64,000 bases of DNA from AC-32 sp963717725 (lineage in GTDB: Bacteria > Actinomycetota > Thermoleophilia > Gaiellales > Gaiellaceae). The stretch lies in assembly GCA_963717725.1 (NCBI GenBank), contig CAVQWS010000003.1:62001-126000 (forward strand). The letters run 5' to 3'. This document shows positions 24,390 through 31,380 of the stretch, one piece after another (position 1 is the first letter of the stretch; every line of letters begins with the position of its first letter). The translations under genes and the position numbers were made by a program. The notes under the pieces were generated by a model. It ran no database searches. It was not told where the DNA came from and was given only the letters and a program-made list of their open reading frames with translations.

Positions 24390-25637
24390 TCAAGGGGCCC
24401 AGGCGACCGCCCCGCGGCGGATCACGGTCGCGATCAGGTCGCCGCCGAGGTGGTAGGCGAGGTGACGCCAGTCGGGCGCGTCGAGCAGCACGAGATCGGC
24501 ATCCTGGCCGACGGCGATTCGCCCGCGGCGCTCGGCGAGCCCGAGCACGTGGGCCGCATTGACCGTGCAAGCGGCGAGCGCCTCGGCCGGGGAGAGATGG
24601 AGCTGCGTGCAAGCCAGCGAGCAGACGAGCGGCAGGCTCTCGCAGAAGGCGCTGCCGGGGTTGAAGTCGGTGGCGAGCGCGATCGCAGCGCCGGCGTCGG
24701 CGAGCGCTCTCGCGGGCGGCATCGGCCGGTCGAGGAAGAGCGCGCTGGCCGGTAGCAGCACTGCGGTGACGTCATTCGCGGCGAGCGCGCGGACCCCACT
24801 CTCGCCGGTTGCTTCGAGGTGGTCGATCGAGCGCGCGCCGAGCTCGATCGCGAGCTCGACGGCTCCGAGCTCGTTGAACTGGTCGCCGTGCAGGCGGAGG
24901 GCCAGGCCGGCCTCACCGCAAGCCGTCAGGTAGCGACGCGCCTGTTCGACGCTGAACGCGCCTTCCTCGACGAAGACGTCCGCCGCCTCGGCGAGCTCGG
25001 CCGCGCGCGGCAGAACCTGGGCGAGGGCGAATTCGAGGTAGGCGTCGGCGTCGCCGAACTCGGGCGGCACCGCATGCGCGCCCAGCCAGGTCGGGATACC
25101 CTCAGCCGCCGCGACGGCCTCGAGCGAGGCGAGCTCGGTGTCACGGTCGAGCCCGTAGCCGGACTTCCCCTCGAAGGTGGTTGTTCCGGCCCGAAGCATC
25201 CAGTCCGCGTCGCGGCGAACCGCGGCGTTGAGCTGTTCGGAGCCGCCCGCGCGTGTCGCGCGGACCGTGGACAGGATCCCGCCGCCGGCGGCATGCAGCT
25301 CCTCGTAGCTCGCGCCACCAGCGCGCAGGGAGAACTCCTCGACGCGGTCGCCGAGAAACGCAGGGTGCGTGTGGCAGTCGACGAGGCCCGGGATCGCGCA
25401 GAGGCCGGAGCCGTCGAGCTCCTCGACGTCACCGTCGAGCCCGTGGGCCGCGAGCTCGCGCATCGACCCGACGGCCGCCACGGTGCCGCCCTCGCAGAGC
25501 ACGAAGGCGTTCTCCACGAGCTCGAGCTCGCGCAGCGCCGGGCCGCGCAGGGGCGCACCCGCCGCAGACGGAGCGGTCACGAGCTGCGCGAGGTCGCGCA
25601 CGAGCAGCCGGGGGCCGCTGGCCGACCCGTCGCTCAT
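24390..25637 (-). CDS. hutI: Imidazolonepropionase
   Basis: Hydrolyses 4-imidazolone-5-propionate to N-formimino-glutamate, the third step of histidine degradation. The 415-residue amidohydrolase shows the metal motif DCHTHPAFLGDR, TTTFEGKSGYGLD, LRLHGDQFNELGAVELAIEL with the ligand His, and ATDFNPGSAFCESLP with the conserved Asp. ATG at 25637 overlaps the hutU stop (ATGA). Last gene of the hut operon. Confidence 0.96.
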   Translation of the reverse strand: MSDGSASGPRLLVRDLAQLVTAPSAAGAPLRGPALRELELVENAFVLCEGGTVAAVGSMRELAAHGLDGDVEELDGSGLCAIPGLVDCHTHPAFLGDRVEEFSLRAGGASYEELHAAGGGILSTVRATRAGGSEQLNAAVRRDADWMLRAGTTTFEGKSGYGLDRDTELASLEAVAAAEGIPTWLGAHAVPPEFGDADAYLEFALAQVLPRAAELAEAADVFVEEGAFSVEQARRYLTACGEAGLALRLHGDQFNELGAVELAIELGARSIDHLEATGESGVRALAANDVTAVLLPASALFLDRPMPPARALADAGAAIALATDFNPGSAFCESLPLVCSLACTQLHLSPAEALAACTVNAAHVLGLAERRGRIAVGQDADLVLLDAPDWRHLAYHLGGDLIATVIRRGAVAWAP

Positions 25638-27346
25638 GGGCCGGGCGAGGGCGGCATCGGCACACGGAGCCCGTGCTCCTCGGCGGCCGCAAGCGCCTCG
25701 TCGTAGCCCGCGTCGGCGTGACGCAGGACGCCCGTGCCGGGATCGGTCGTCAGCACCCGCTCGAGTCGCTCGGCCATCTCGTCGCTGCCGTCTGCGACGA
25801 CGACCATGCCCGCGTGGATCGAGTTGCCGATCCCGACGCCGCCGCCGTGATGCACGCTGACCCAGGTCGCGCCGGCGGCGACGTTCAGCAGCGCGTTCAG
25901 GATCGGCCAGTCGGCGATCGCGTCGGAGCCGTCCCGCATCGATTCCGTCTCGCGGTAGGGCGAGGCGACCGAGCCGGAGTCGAGGTGATCGCGGCCGATC
26001 ACGACGGGTGCCTTGACCTCACCGCTCCGGACGAGCTCGTTGATCGCGAGCCCGGCGCGAGCGCGGTCGCCGAAGCCGAGCCAGCAGATCCGCGCGGGCA
26101 GGCCCTGGAATGCCACGCGCTCGGGTGCGAGCGTCAGCCACCGCTGGAGCGCGCCGTCCTCGGGAAACAGCTCGAGCAGCATCCGGTCGATGGCGGCGAT
26201 GTCGCCCGGATCGCCCGAGAGCGCAGCCCAACGGAAGGGCCCCACTCCGCGGCAGAACAGCGGCCGGATATAGGCCGGGACGAAGCCCGGGTATGCGAAA
26301 GCGTCCTCTACCCCGGCCTCTAGTGCCTCCCCTCGCAGGTTGTTGCCATAATCGAAAACATAGCTACCTGCTCGGACGTACTCCAGCATCCCCTCGACAT
26401 GGCGGGCAATCGACTCGCGCGCGCGGCGAAGGTACTCATCGGGATCGCTCGCGCGCAATGCAGCCGCGGCCTCGACGTCGAGGCCGGCCGGCACGTAGCC
26501 GGTGAGGGGGTCGTGGGCCGCCGTCTGGTCGGTGACGAGATCGAACGCCTCGCCGCGGCTGGCCAGCTCCGGCACGACCTCGGCGGCATTGCCGAGCAGC
26601 CCGATCGAGAGCGCCCGGCCCTCATGCGCGGCGGCCCGCACCCGCTCCAGCGCGTCGTCCAGTGACTCGGCCGCCTCGTCCAGGTACCGCGTCTCGAGCC
26701 GCCGCCGGATCCGCTCGGGATCGACCTCGATGCACAGGATCGCGGCCCCCGCGAGCGTTGCCGCCAGCGGCTGCGCGCCGCCCATTCCTCCGAGACCGGC
26801 GGTCAGGATCGTCCGGCCTGCGAGGTCGGCGGAGTCGAAGTGCCGCTCCCCGGCCGCGACGAACGTCTGGTACGTGCCTTGCAGAATCCCCTGGCTGCCG
26901 ATGTAGATCCAGCTTCCCGCCGTCATCTGGCCGAACATCGTCAGGCCGAGTGCCTCGAGGCGCCGGAACTCGTCCCAGGTCGCCCAGCGCGGAACGAGCA
27001 GCGAGTTCGCGATCAGGACGCGAGGAGCTGCAGGGCTCGTCCGGAAGACGCCCACCGGCTTGCCGCTCTGGACGAGCAGCGTCTCGTCATCGCCAAGCGT
27101 GAGCAGTGACTTGACGAGCGCGCGCAGCGCCTCTGGGTTCCGAGCGGCCTTGCCCGAGCCGCCGTAGACCACGAGCTCTTCGGGCCGCTCCGCGACCTCG
27201 GCGTCGAGGTTGTTCAGCAGCATTCGCAGCGGCGCCTCCGTCGACCACGAGCGCGCGTTCAGCTCGGTGCCGCGTGGCGCGCGGATCGCCGAGAGGTCGC
27301 CACAAAGCGCCTCGACCGTCGCGTCGAGCGACCGCGTCGCGCTCAC
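25634..27346 (-). CDS. hutU: Urocanate hydratase
   Basis: Converts urocanate to imidazolonepropionate with tightly bound NAD as electrophile. The 570-residue protein carries the NAD loop TAGLGGMGGAQPLA, the YIGSQGILQGTYQTF region, and the conserved FCRGVGPFRWAALSGD containing the active-site Cys, then HHGGGVGIGNSIHAG. GTG at 27346 overlaps the stop of the small membrane gene. Length matches the family. Confidence 0.97.
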   Translation of the reverse strand: MSATRSLDATVEALCGDLSAIRAPRGTELNARSWSTEAPLRMLLNNLDAEVAERPEELVVYGGSGKAARNPEALRALVKSLLTLGDDETLLVQSGKPVGVFRTSPAAPRVLIANSLLVPRWATWDEFRRLEALGLTMFGQMTAGSWIYIGSQGILQGTYQTFVAAGERHFDSADLAGRTILTAGLGGMGGAQPLAATLAGAAILCIEVDPERIRRRLETRYLDEAAESLDDALERVRAAAHEGRALSIGLLGNAAEVVPELASRGEAFDLVTDQTAAHDPLTGYVPAGLDVEAAAALRASDPDEYLRRARESIARHVEGMLEYVRAGSYVFDYGNNLRGEALEAGVEDAFAYPGFVPAYIRPLFCRGVGPFRWAALSGDPGDIAAIDRMLLELFPEDGALQRWLTLAPERVAFQGLPARICWLGFGDRARAGLAINELVRSGEVKAPVVIGRDHLDSGSVASPYRETESMRDGSDAIADWPILNALLNVAAGATWVSVHHGGGVGIGNSIHAGMVVVADGSDEMAERLERVLTTDPGTGVLRHADAGYDEALAAAEEHGLRVPMPPSPGP

Positions 27347-27570
27347 GGCCGTTCCGCCTGCCGTTGGCGTGACCGCACGCGCCACCACGTGTAGGCCGTC
27401 GCGAGCACGAATGCGGCGACGCCGCCGACGAGCGATCTGAGCAGGCTGCTGCCCGTCACGTACGCGAAGATCACGACGAGCGACCCGAGCGCTGCGTAGG
27501 CAAGCGCGCTGTCGCGGTAGGGACGCGTGGACCTGCGCCGCTTCGGGTTCACCCCGTTGCCGGAGCTCAC
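27343..27570 (-). CDS. Small membrane protein inside the hut operon
   Basis: Seventy-five residues, no recognised family. A basic leader (NPKRRRSTRPYRDSALAY) precedes two transmembrane helices (ALGSLVVIFAYVTG and LVGGVAAFVLATAYTWW) and a basic tail. Start and stop both overlap neighbours by four bases (hutH stop and hutU start), so it is co-translated with the enzymes. A role in histidine or urocanate entry or in anchoring the enzymes is possible but is inference only; its size excludes a classical transporter by itself. Confidence 0.7.
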   Translation of the reverse strand: MSSGNGVNPKRRRSTRPYRDSALAYAALGSLVVIFAYVTGSSLLRSLVGGVAAFVLATAYTWWRVRSRQRQAERP

Positions 27571-29105
27571 GAGAGCTCGCCCACCTCGGCCTCGACCGCC
27601 TCGACGAGTGAGCCGTCGCGGATCGACCCGGCGACCGCCTCGATGTCGCCCGAAAGCGTGCGGTCATCGTGGAGCCGCGGCGAGAACGAGCGGACATGCG
27701 CGCGCGCGGCTCGCACACCAAGCCCCGGCTGCAGCGGTGCCAGAAACTCGACCGCCTGCGCGCCGGCGAGCAACTCGATCGCCAGCACCCGCTCGGCGTT
27801 GGCCAGCACCTGCCAGGCCTTCAGCCCGGACGCATTGCCCATCGAGACGTGATCCTCCTGCCCCGCGCTGGTCGGAATCGAGTCGACCGCTGCCGGGTGG
27901 GCGAGCACCTTGTTCTCGCTGACCAGGGAGGCGGCGACGTACTGCGGGATCATGAAGCCGGAGTTCAGGCCGCCGTCACCGGTCAGGAACGCCGGCAGGC
28001 CGCCCGAGAGACTCGGGTTGACGAGCCGCTCGACGCGCCGCTCGGCAATATTCGCGAGCTCGGCGACGGCCATCGCCAGCGCATCCAGCGCCAGCGCGAG
28101 CGGCTGGCCGTGGAAGTTGCCGTTCGAGACGAGGATCCCGTCCTCGACGAGCACGAGCGGGTTGTCGGTGGCGGCGTTCAGCTCGACGGCGACCGTCTCG
28201 CGCACATAGGCGAGCAGGTCGCGCGAGGCGCCGTGCACCTGCGGCGCGCAGCGGAGCGAGTAGGCGTCTTGCACCTGGTCGCACCAGCGGTGGGCCTCGT
28301 TGATCGCCGAGTCCTCGAGCAGCCGAAGCACGTTCGCCGCCGACTCGGATTGACCCTTCAGCGGCCGCAGGGCGTGAATCTGCGGCAGGAAGCTCGTGCG
28401 CGATCCCTGCAGCGCTTCGAGCGAGATCGCACAGGCGACGTCGGCGGTCTTCGCCAGCCGGTCGGCGCGGATCATCCCGAGCGCGCCGAACGCGGCCATG
28501 AACTGGGTGCCGTTCACTAGCGAAAGCCCTTCCTTGGCCTGCAGCTGGACCGGCTCGAGGCCGGCCCGCTCGAGTGCCTCGCCTCCCGGGAGCTGGCGCC
28601 CTTCGAAGGTGGCCTCGCCCTCGCCGATCAACGGCAGCGCGAGGTGGGCGAGCGGAGCGAGGTCGCCGCTGGCGCCGACAGAGCCGCGGCTCGGCACGCG
28701 TGGGAGCACGCCGCGGTTGAGGCACTCCACGAGCAGCTCGACCGTCACCGGGCGCGCGCCCGAGTAGCCCTTCGCCAGTGCGTTGGCCCGGAGGAGCATC
28801 GCTGCACGCACGATCTCGTCCGGGTACGGCTCGCCGACGCCGCAGGCGTGACTGCGCAAGAGGCGGAGCTGGAGCTCTTCGGTCAGCTCCTCGGGAATCG
28901 AGCGCGAGACGAAGCGGCCGAAGCCGGTGTTGACGCCATAGGTGTGCTCCTGTCGGCCGTGCGCGGCCTGCTCGACGAGCTCGCGGGCGGCGCCCATGCG
29001 CCCGCGCGCGGAGTCCGCGAGTGCGACCGGCCGGGCGTGGACGGCGACCTCCCAGACGTCGGCGAGCGCGAGATCGTCGCCCGTCAGCGCCCTGCTCTCG
29101 ATCAT
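27567..29105 (-). CDS. hutH: Histidine ammonia-lyase
   Basis: Deaminates histidine to urocanate. The 512-residue protein contains the Ala-Ser-Gly triad that forms the MIO cofactor in SRGSVGASGDLAPLAHLAL, the YGVNTGFGRF loop with the catalytic Tyr, and SENKVLAHPAAVDSIPTSAG near the active site. ATG at 29105 is preceded by TAGACT at 6 bp and, farther up, by a duplicated 68-bp element. First gene of the operon hutH-(small membrane protein)-hutU-hutI. Confidence 0.97.
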   Translation of the reverse strand: MIESRALTGDDLALADVWEVAVHARPVALADSARGRMGAARELVEQAAHGRQEHTYGVNTGFGRFVSRSIPEELTEELQLRLLRSHACGVGEPYPDEIVRAAMLLRANALAKGYSGARPVTVELLVECLNRGVLPRVPSRGSVGASGDLAPLAHLALPLIGEGEATFEGRQLPGGEALERAGLEPVQLQAKEGLSLVNGTQFMAAFGALGMIRADRLAKTADVACAISLEALQGSRTSFLPQIHALRPLKGQSESAANVLRLLEDSAINEAHRWCDQVQDAYSLRCAPQVHGASRDLLAYVRETVAVELNAATDNPLVLVEDGILVSNGNFHGQPLALALDALAMAVAELANIAERRVERLVNPSLSGGLPAFLTGDGGLNSGFMIPQYVAASLVSENKVLAHPAAVDSIPTSAGQEDHVSMGNASGLKAWQVLANAERVLAIELLAGAQAVEFLAPLQPGLGVRAARAHVRSFSPRLHDDRTLSGDIEAVAGSIRDGSLVEAVEAEVGELS

Positions 29106-29111
29106 GCGGCG

Positions 29112-29117
29112 AGTCTA
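29112..29117 (-). promoter_or_regulatory. Candidate leaderless -10 for hutH
   Basis: TAGACT, 6 bp before the hutH ATG. A second possible -10 (TACGCT) lies in the repeated element upstream, so hutH may have two starts. Confidence 0.45.
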
Positions 29118-29161
29118 TCCCGCACCCGCCGGGGCGCCCTTTCGGCGTGAGCTCCTCTGAA

Positions 29162-29229
29162 TACGGTTCGCCCGGCCTCCTCCCCAAGGCGAGCGTATCG
29201 TCGCCGGGCGCGCGTGTCTGTCACGAAAG
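29162..29229 (-). repeat. 68-bp intergenic element, copy A
   Basis: Lies in the 158-bp gap between the formiminotransferase stop and hutH. About 63 of 68 positions match copy B at 63478-63545 in the opposite orientation. Read on the minus strand it holds CAGACA, a 17-bp spacer and TACGCT, then an invariant block starting TCGCCTTGGGGAGGAGG and ending CGAACCGTA. CGCCCGG and CCGGGCG inside it can pair. It could act as an upstream promoter for hutH. Confidence 0.8.
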
Positions 29230-29245
29230 CATCACGAATGCGTGA
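29221..29245. promoter_or_regulatory. Possible operator upstream of hutH
   Basis: Two direct TCACGAA repeats spaced 11 bp (29221 and 29232); the second is part of the near-palindrome TCACGAATGCGTGA. The site overlaps the -35 side of the repeated element, a typical place for a hut repressor or activator. No regulator gene is adjacent. Confidence 0.4.
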
Positions 29246-29263
29246 CTTCGGCGAGCGCCCGGC

Positions 29264-30148
29264 TCAGTCGTCGAGCAGGCGCAGCTCGAGCACGCGCGAG
29301 GCGTCGAAACCGTCGATCCGCAGCGCCGCTCCTGCGGCTGCCGCCGCCGCGCCGGCGGGCATCAGGCCGACGAGCTCGGACCCGGCCACCTCCGCCCCGC
29401 GCTCGGCCGCCTGACGTTCCACCTCGGCCACGATCGAGTGCAGCTCGGCCGCCTCCCAGTCCTCGACGTTCATGCTCACCTGAACGAGCCCCGCACGCGG
29501 TAGCTCGAGGCCAAGCGCCCGAACTCCCGGGAAGCCGCCGCCCGTCTCGCGCACGAGCGCGGCGATCTCGCGGGCCACCTCCAGCGTGCCGCGCAGGTTG
29601 ACGTTGAACGCGATCAGTGGCCGGCGGACGCCGATGAGCACCGCGCCGGCCGAGTCCGACAGACGTGCTGGCCCGTGCTCGGGCGCAAGCTCGCCCACGT
29701 CGACACGACGCTGCAGCTCCTGCGGCCCACCCTGCCGAAAGAACGCGGGCCCCCGGTCGGCGCCGAGCGCCCCGTAGAGGAAGACCGGCAGGCCGAGCTC
29801 CTCCCCCACCCGAACCGCGAGCCGCTCGGCCGCCTCTCGGGCCCGCTCCTCCTCCTCTGGGGCCAGCGGAACGAGCGGGACGACGTCGGCGGCCCCGATC
29901 CGCGGATGCGCCCCCTCGTGCTTGCGCAGGTCGATCAGCTCGGCCGCGCGGGCGATGCCCGCCAGCAGCGACTCGACGAGCTCGTCGCCCGAGCCGACCA
30001 GCGTGAAGACCGACCGGTTGTGATCCTCGTCCGCGTGCACGTCGAGCAGCCGCGCGCCGCCCGAGCGCAGAGCCTCCGCGAGCGCGTCGATCGTCGTCCG
30101 GTCGCGCCCCTCGGAGAAGTTCGGGACGGACTCGAGGGGCCTCGGCAC
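29264..30148 (-). CDS. ftcD: Glutamate formimidoyltransferase
   Basis: Transfers the formimino group of N-formimino-glutamate to tetrahydrofolate, completing histidine breakdown to glutamate. The 294 residues cover only the formiminotransferase half of FTCD: ESVPNFSEGRDRTTIDALA, the catalytic His region KHEGAHPRIGAADVVPL, and GLELPRAGLVQVSMNVED. The cyclodeaminase half is absent, so that enzyme must be separate and is not in this window. GTG at 30148, 18 bp from the divergent methyltransferase start. It precedes the hut operon on the same strand. Confidence 0.93.
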   Translation of the reverse strand: MPRPLESVPNFSEGRDRTTIDALAEALRSGGARLLDVHADEDHNRSVFTLVGSGDELVESLLAGIARAAELIDLRKHEGAHPRIGAADVVPLVPLAPEEEERAREAAERLAVRVGEELGLPVFLYGALGADRGPAFFRQGGPQELQRRVDVGELAPEHGPARLSDSAGAVLIGVRRPLIAFNVNLRGTLEVAREIAALVRETGGGFPGVRALGLELPRAGLVQVSMNVEDWEAAELHSIVAEVERQAAERGAEVAGSELVGLMPAGAAAAAAGAALRIDGFDASRVLELRLLDD

Positions 30149-30166
30149 GCGCGTAGTCTAGGAAGC
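30149..30166. promoter_or_regulatory. Bidirectional leaderless promoter, ftcD/methyltransferase
   Basis: The whole gap between the two start codons is 18 bp. TAGTCTA in its centre reads TAGTCT on plus (30154-30159, 7 bp before ATG) and TAGACT on minus (30160-30155, 6 bp before GTG). Both transcripts would begin at their start codons. No -35 is seen on either side. Confidence 0.65.
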
Positions 30167-30754
30167 ATGAAGCCCTACTACGACCGGCGCGCGTCGGAGT
30201 TCGACGAGTGGTACCGCGGCGCCGGCCGCTTCTCCGAGCGCGAGCGGCCCGGTTGGGCGCAGGAAGTCGGGGCACTCGGCGTCGCGCTGGCCACGCTTCC
30301 GCCTGCGCGCACGCTCGACGTCGCTTGCGGGACCGGCTTCCTCACACGCCACCTGCCGGGCGAGGTCGTCGGCCTCGACCAGAGCGAGGCGATGCTCGAA
30401 GAGGCGCGCCGGCAGGCGCCGAATGCGACCTTCGTCCAGGGCGACGCGCTCTCGCTCCCGTTCGAGAACGGCGCCTTCGAGCGCATCTTCACCGCCCATT
30501 TCTACGGCCACCTCGAAGGCGATGACAGGGAGCGCTTCCTCGCCGAGGCGCGCCGGCTGGCACCCGAGCTCGTCGTCGTCGACTCGGCCCTGCGCGAGGA
30601 CGTCGAGGCCGAGGAGCAGCAGGAGCGGGTCCTGAACGACGGCTCGCGCTGGGAGATCTACAAGCGCTACTTCGAGCCTGACCTGCTCGCCGCGGAGCTC
30701 GGCGGTGGCGAGACCGTCGTCGCCGGCCGCTGGTTCGTCGCCGTCCGCTCTTGA
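30167..30754 (+). CDS. Class I SAM-dependent methyltransferase
   Basis: A 195-residue Rossmann methyltransferase. Motif I is TLDVACGTGFLTRHLPG, followed by VVGLDQSEAMLEEARRQ, VQGDALSLPFENGAFERI and the post-motif HFYGHLEGDDRERFLAEA. The N-terminal YYDRRASEFDEWYRG is typical of small-molecule or ubiquinone-type methyltransferases. The substrate cannot be named. Its stop shares bases with the TTG start of the next gene. Confidence 0.88.
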   Translation: MKPYYDRRASEFDEWYRGAGRFSERERPGWAQEVGALGVALATLPPARTLDVACGTGFLTRHLPGEVVGLDQSEAMLEEARRQAPNATFVQGDALSLPFENGAFERIFTAHFYGHLEGDDRERFLAEARRLAPELVVVDSALREDVEAEEQQERVLNDGSRWEIYKRYFEPDLLAAELGGGETVVAGRWFVAVRS

Positions 30755-31371
30755 CGCGACGCCGGACGGACTATCGCTCGATCGCCTCGCTCCAACGCGA
30801 CAACCGGGTCTGCCGCGCTTGTGCCGAGGCGGGATTCCCCATCCAATCGCTCCCGGTCGTCCAGCCCTACACCGGCCAACGCGCCTACATGTTCGGACAG
30901 GCGCCCGGCGTGGTCGAAGGCCAGGAGCGCCGACCCTGGCGCGGCCGCGCGGGCCAAACACTCCGGCGCTGGCTCGGGCTCGACGAGGACGAGTTCTACG
31001 CCGCCTTCTACTGCGCTTCGGTCACGCGCTGCTACCCCGGCAAGGACGCGAAACGCGGCGACCGGAAGCCCGAGCGCGAAGAACAGGAGCTCTGCGCCTT
31101 CTGGCGGGACTGGGAGCTGCGGCTGATCCGGCCGACGCTGGTCGTCCCGGTCGGCATGCTGGCCATTGATCGGCTGCTCGGCATCAAGAACCTCCAGGGC
31201 TGCGTCGGCACGGCGTTCCCGTACCACGGCGCCGTCGCCGTCCCGCTCCCGCACCCGTCCGGCGCGAGCGCGTGGACGAACGTCGAGGCGAACAGAGAAC
31301 GCACTCGCGCCGCCGTACGCCTGATCCACCGCGAGCTCGCGCGAATCCATCGCAACCAGGCGGATCGCTAG
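30751..31371 (+). CDS. Uracil-DNA glycosylase family protein with four Cys (Fe-S type)
   Basis: A 206-residue UDG superfamily protein: FGQAPGVVEGQERRPWRGRA corresponds to the GEAPG-x-E-x2-G-x-PF-GRAG water-activating motif, and PLPHPSGASAW to the HPSPL-type DNA motif. Cys pairs VCRAC near the N-terminus and TRCYPG plus ELCAFW farther on are placed as in the 4Fe-4S family 4/5 enzymes. Substitution of acidic motif residues leaves the exact lesion uncertain. TTG start at 30751 overlaps the methyltransferase stop (TTGA). Confidence 0.82.
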   Translation: MTRRRTDYRSIASLQRDNRVCRACAEAGFPIQSLPVVQPYTGQRAYMFGQAPGVVEGQERRPWRGRAGQTLRRWLGLDEDEFYAAFYCASVTRCYPGKDAKRGDRKPEREEQELCAFWRDWELRLIRPTLVVPVGMLAIDRLLGIKNLQGCVGTAFPYHGAVAVPLPHPSGASAWTNVEANRERTRAAVRLIHRELARIHRNQADR

Positions 31372-31374
31372 ATT
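31369..31374 (+). promoter_or_regulatory. Candidate leaderless -10 for the ABC exporter operon
   Basis: TAGATT, 6 bp before the GTG at 31381. TAG is the stop codon of the glycosylase gene. Confidence 0.5.
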
Positions 31375-31380
31375 TCGAGG

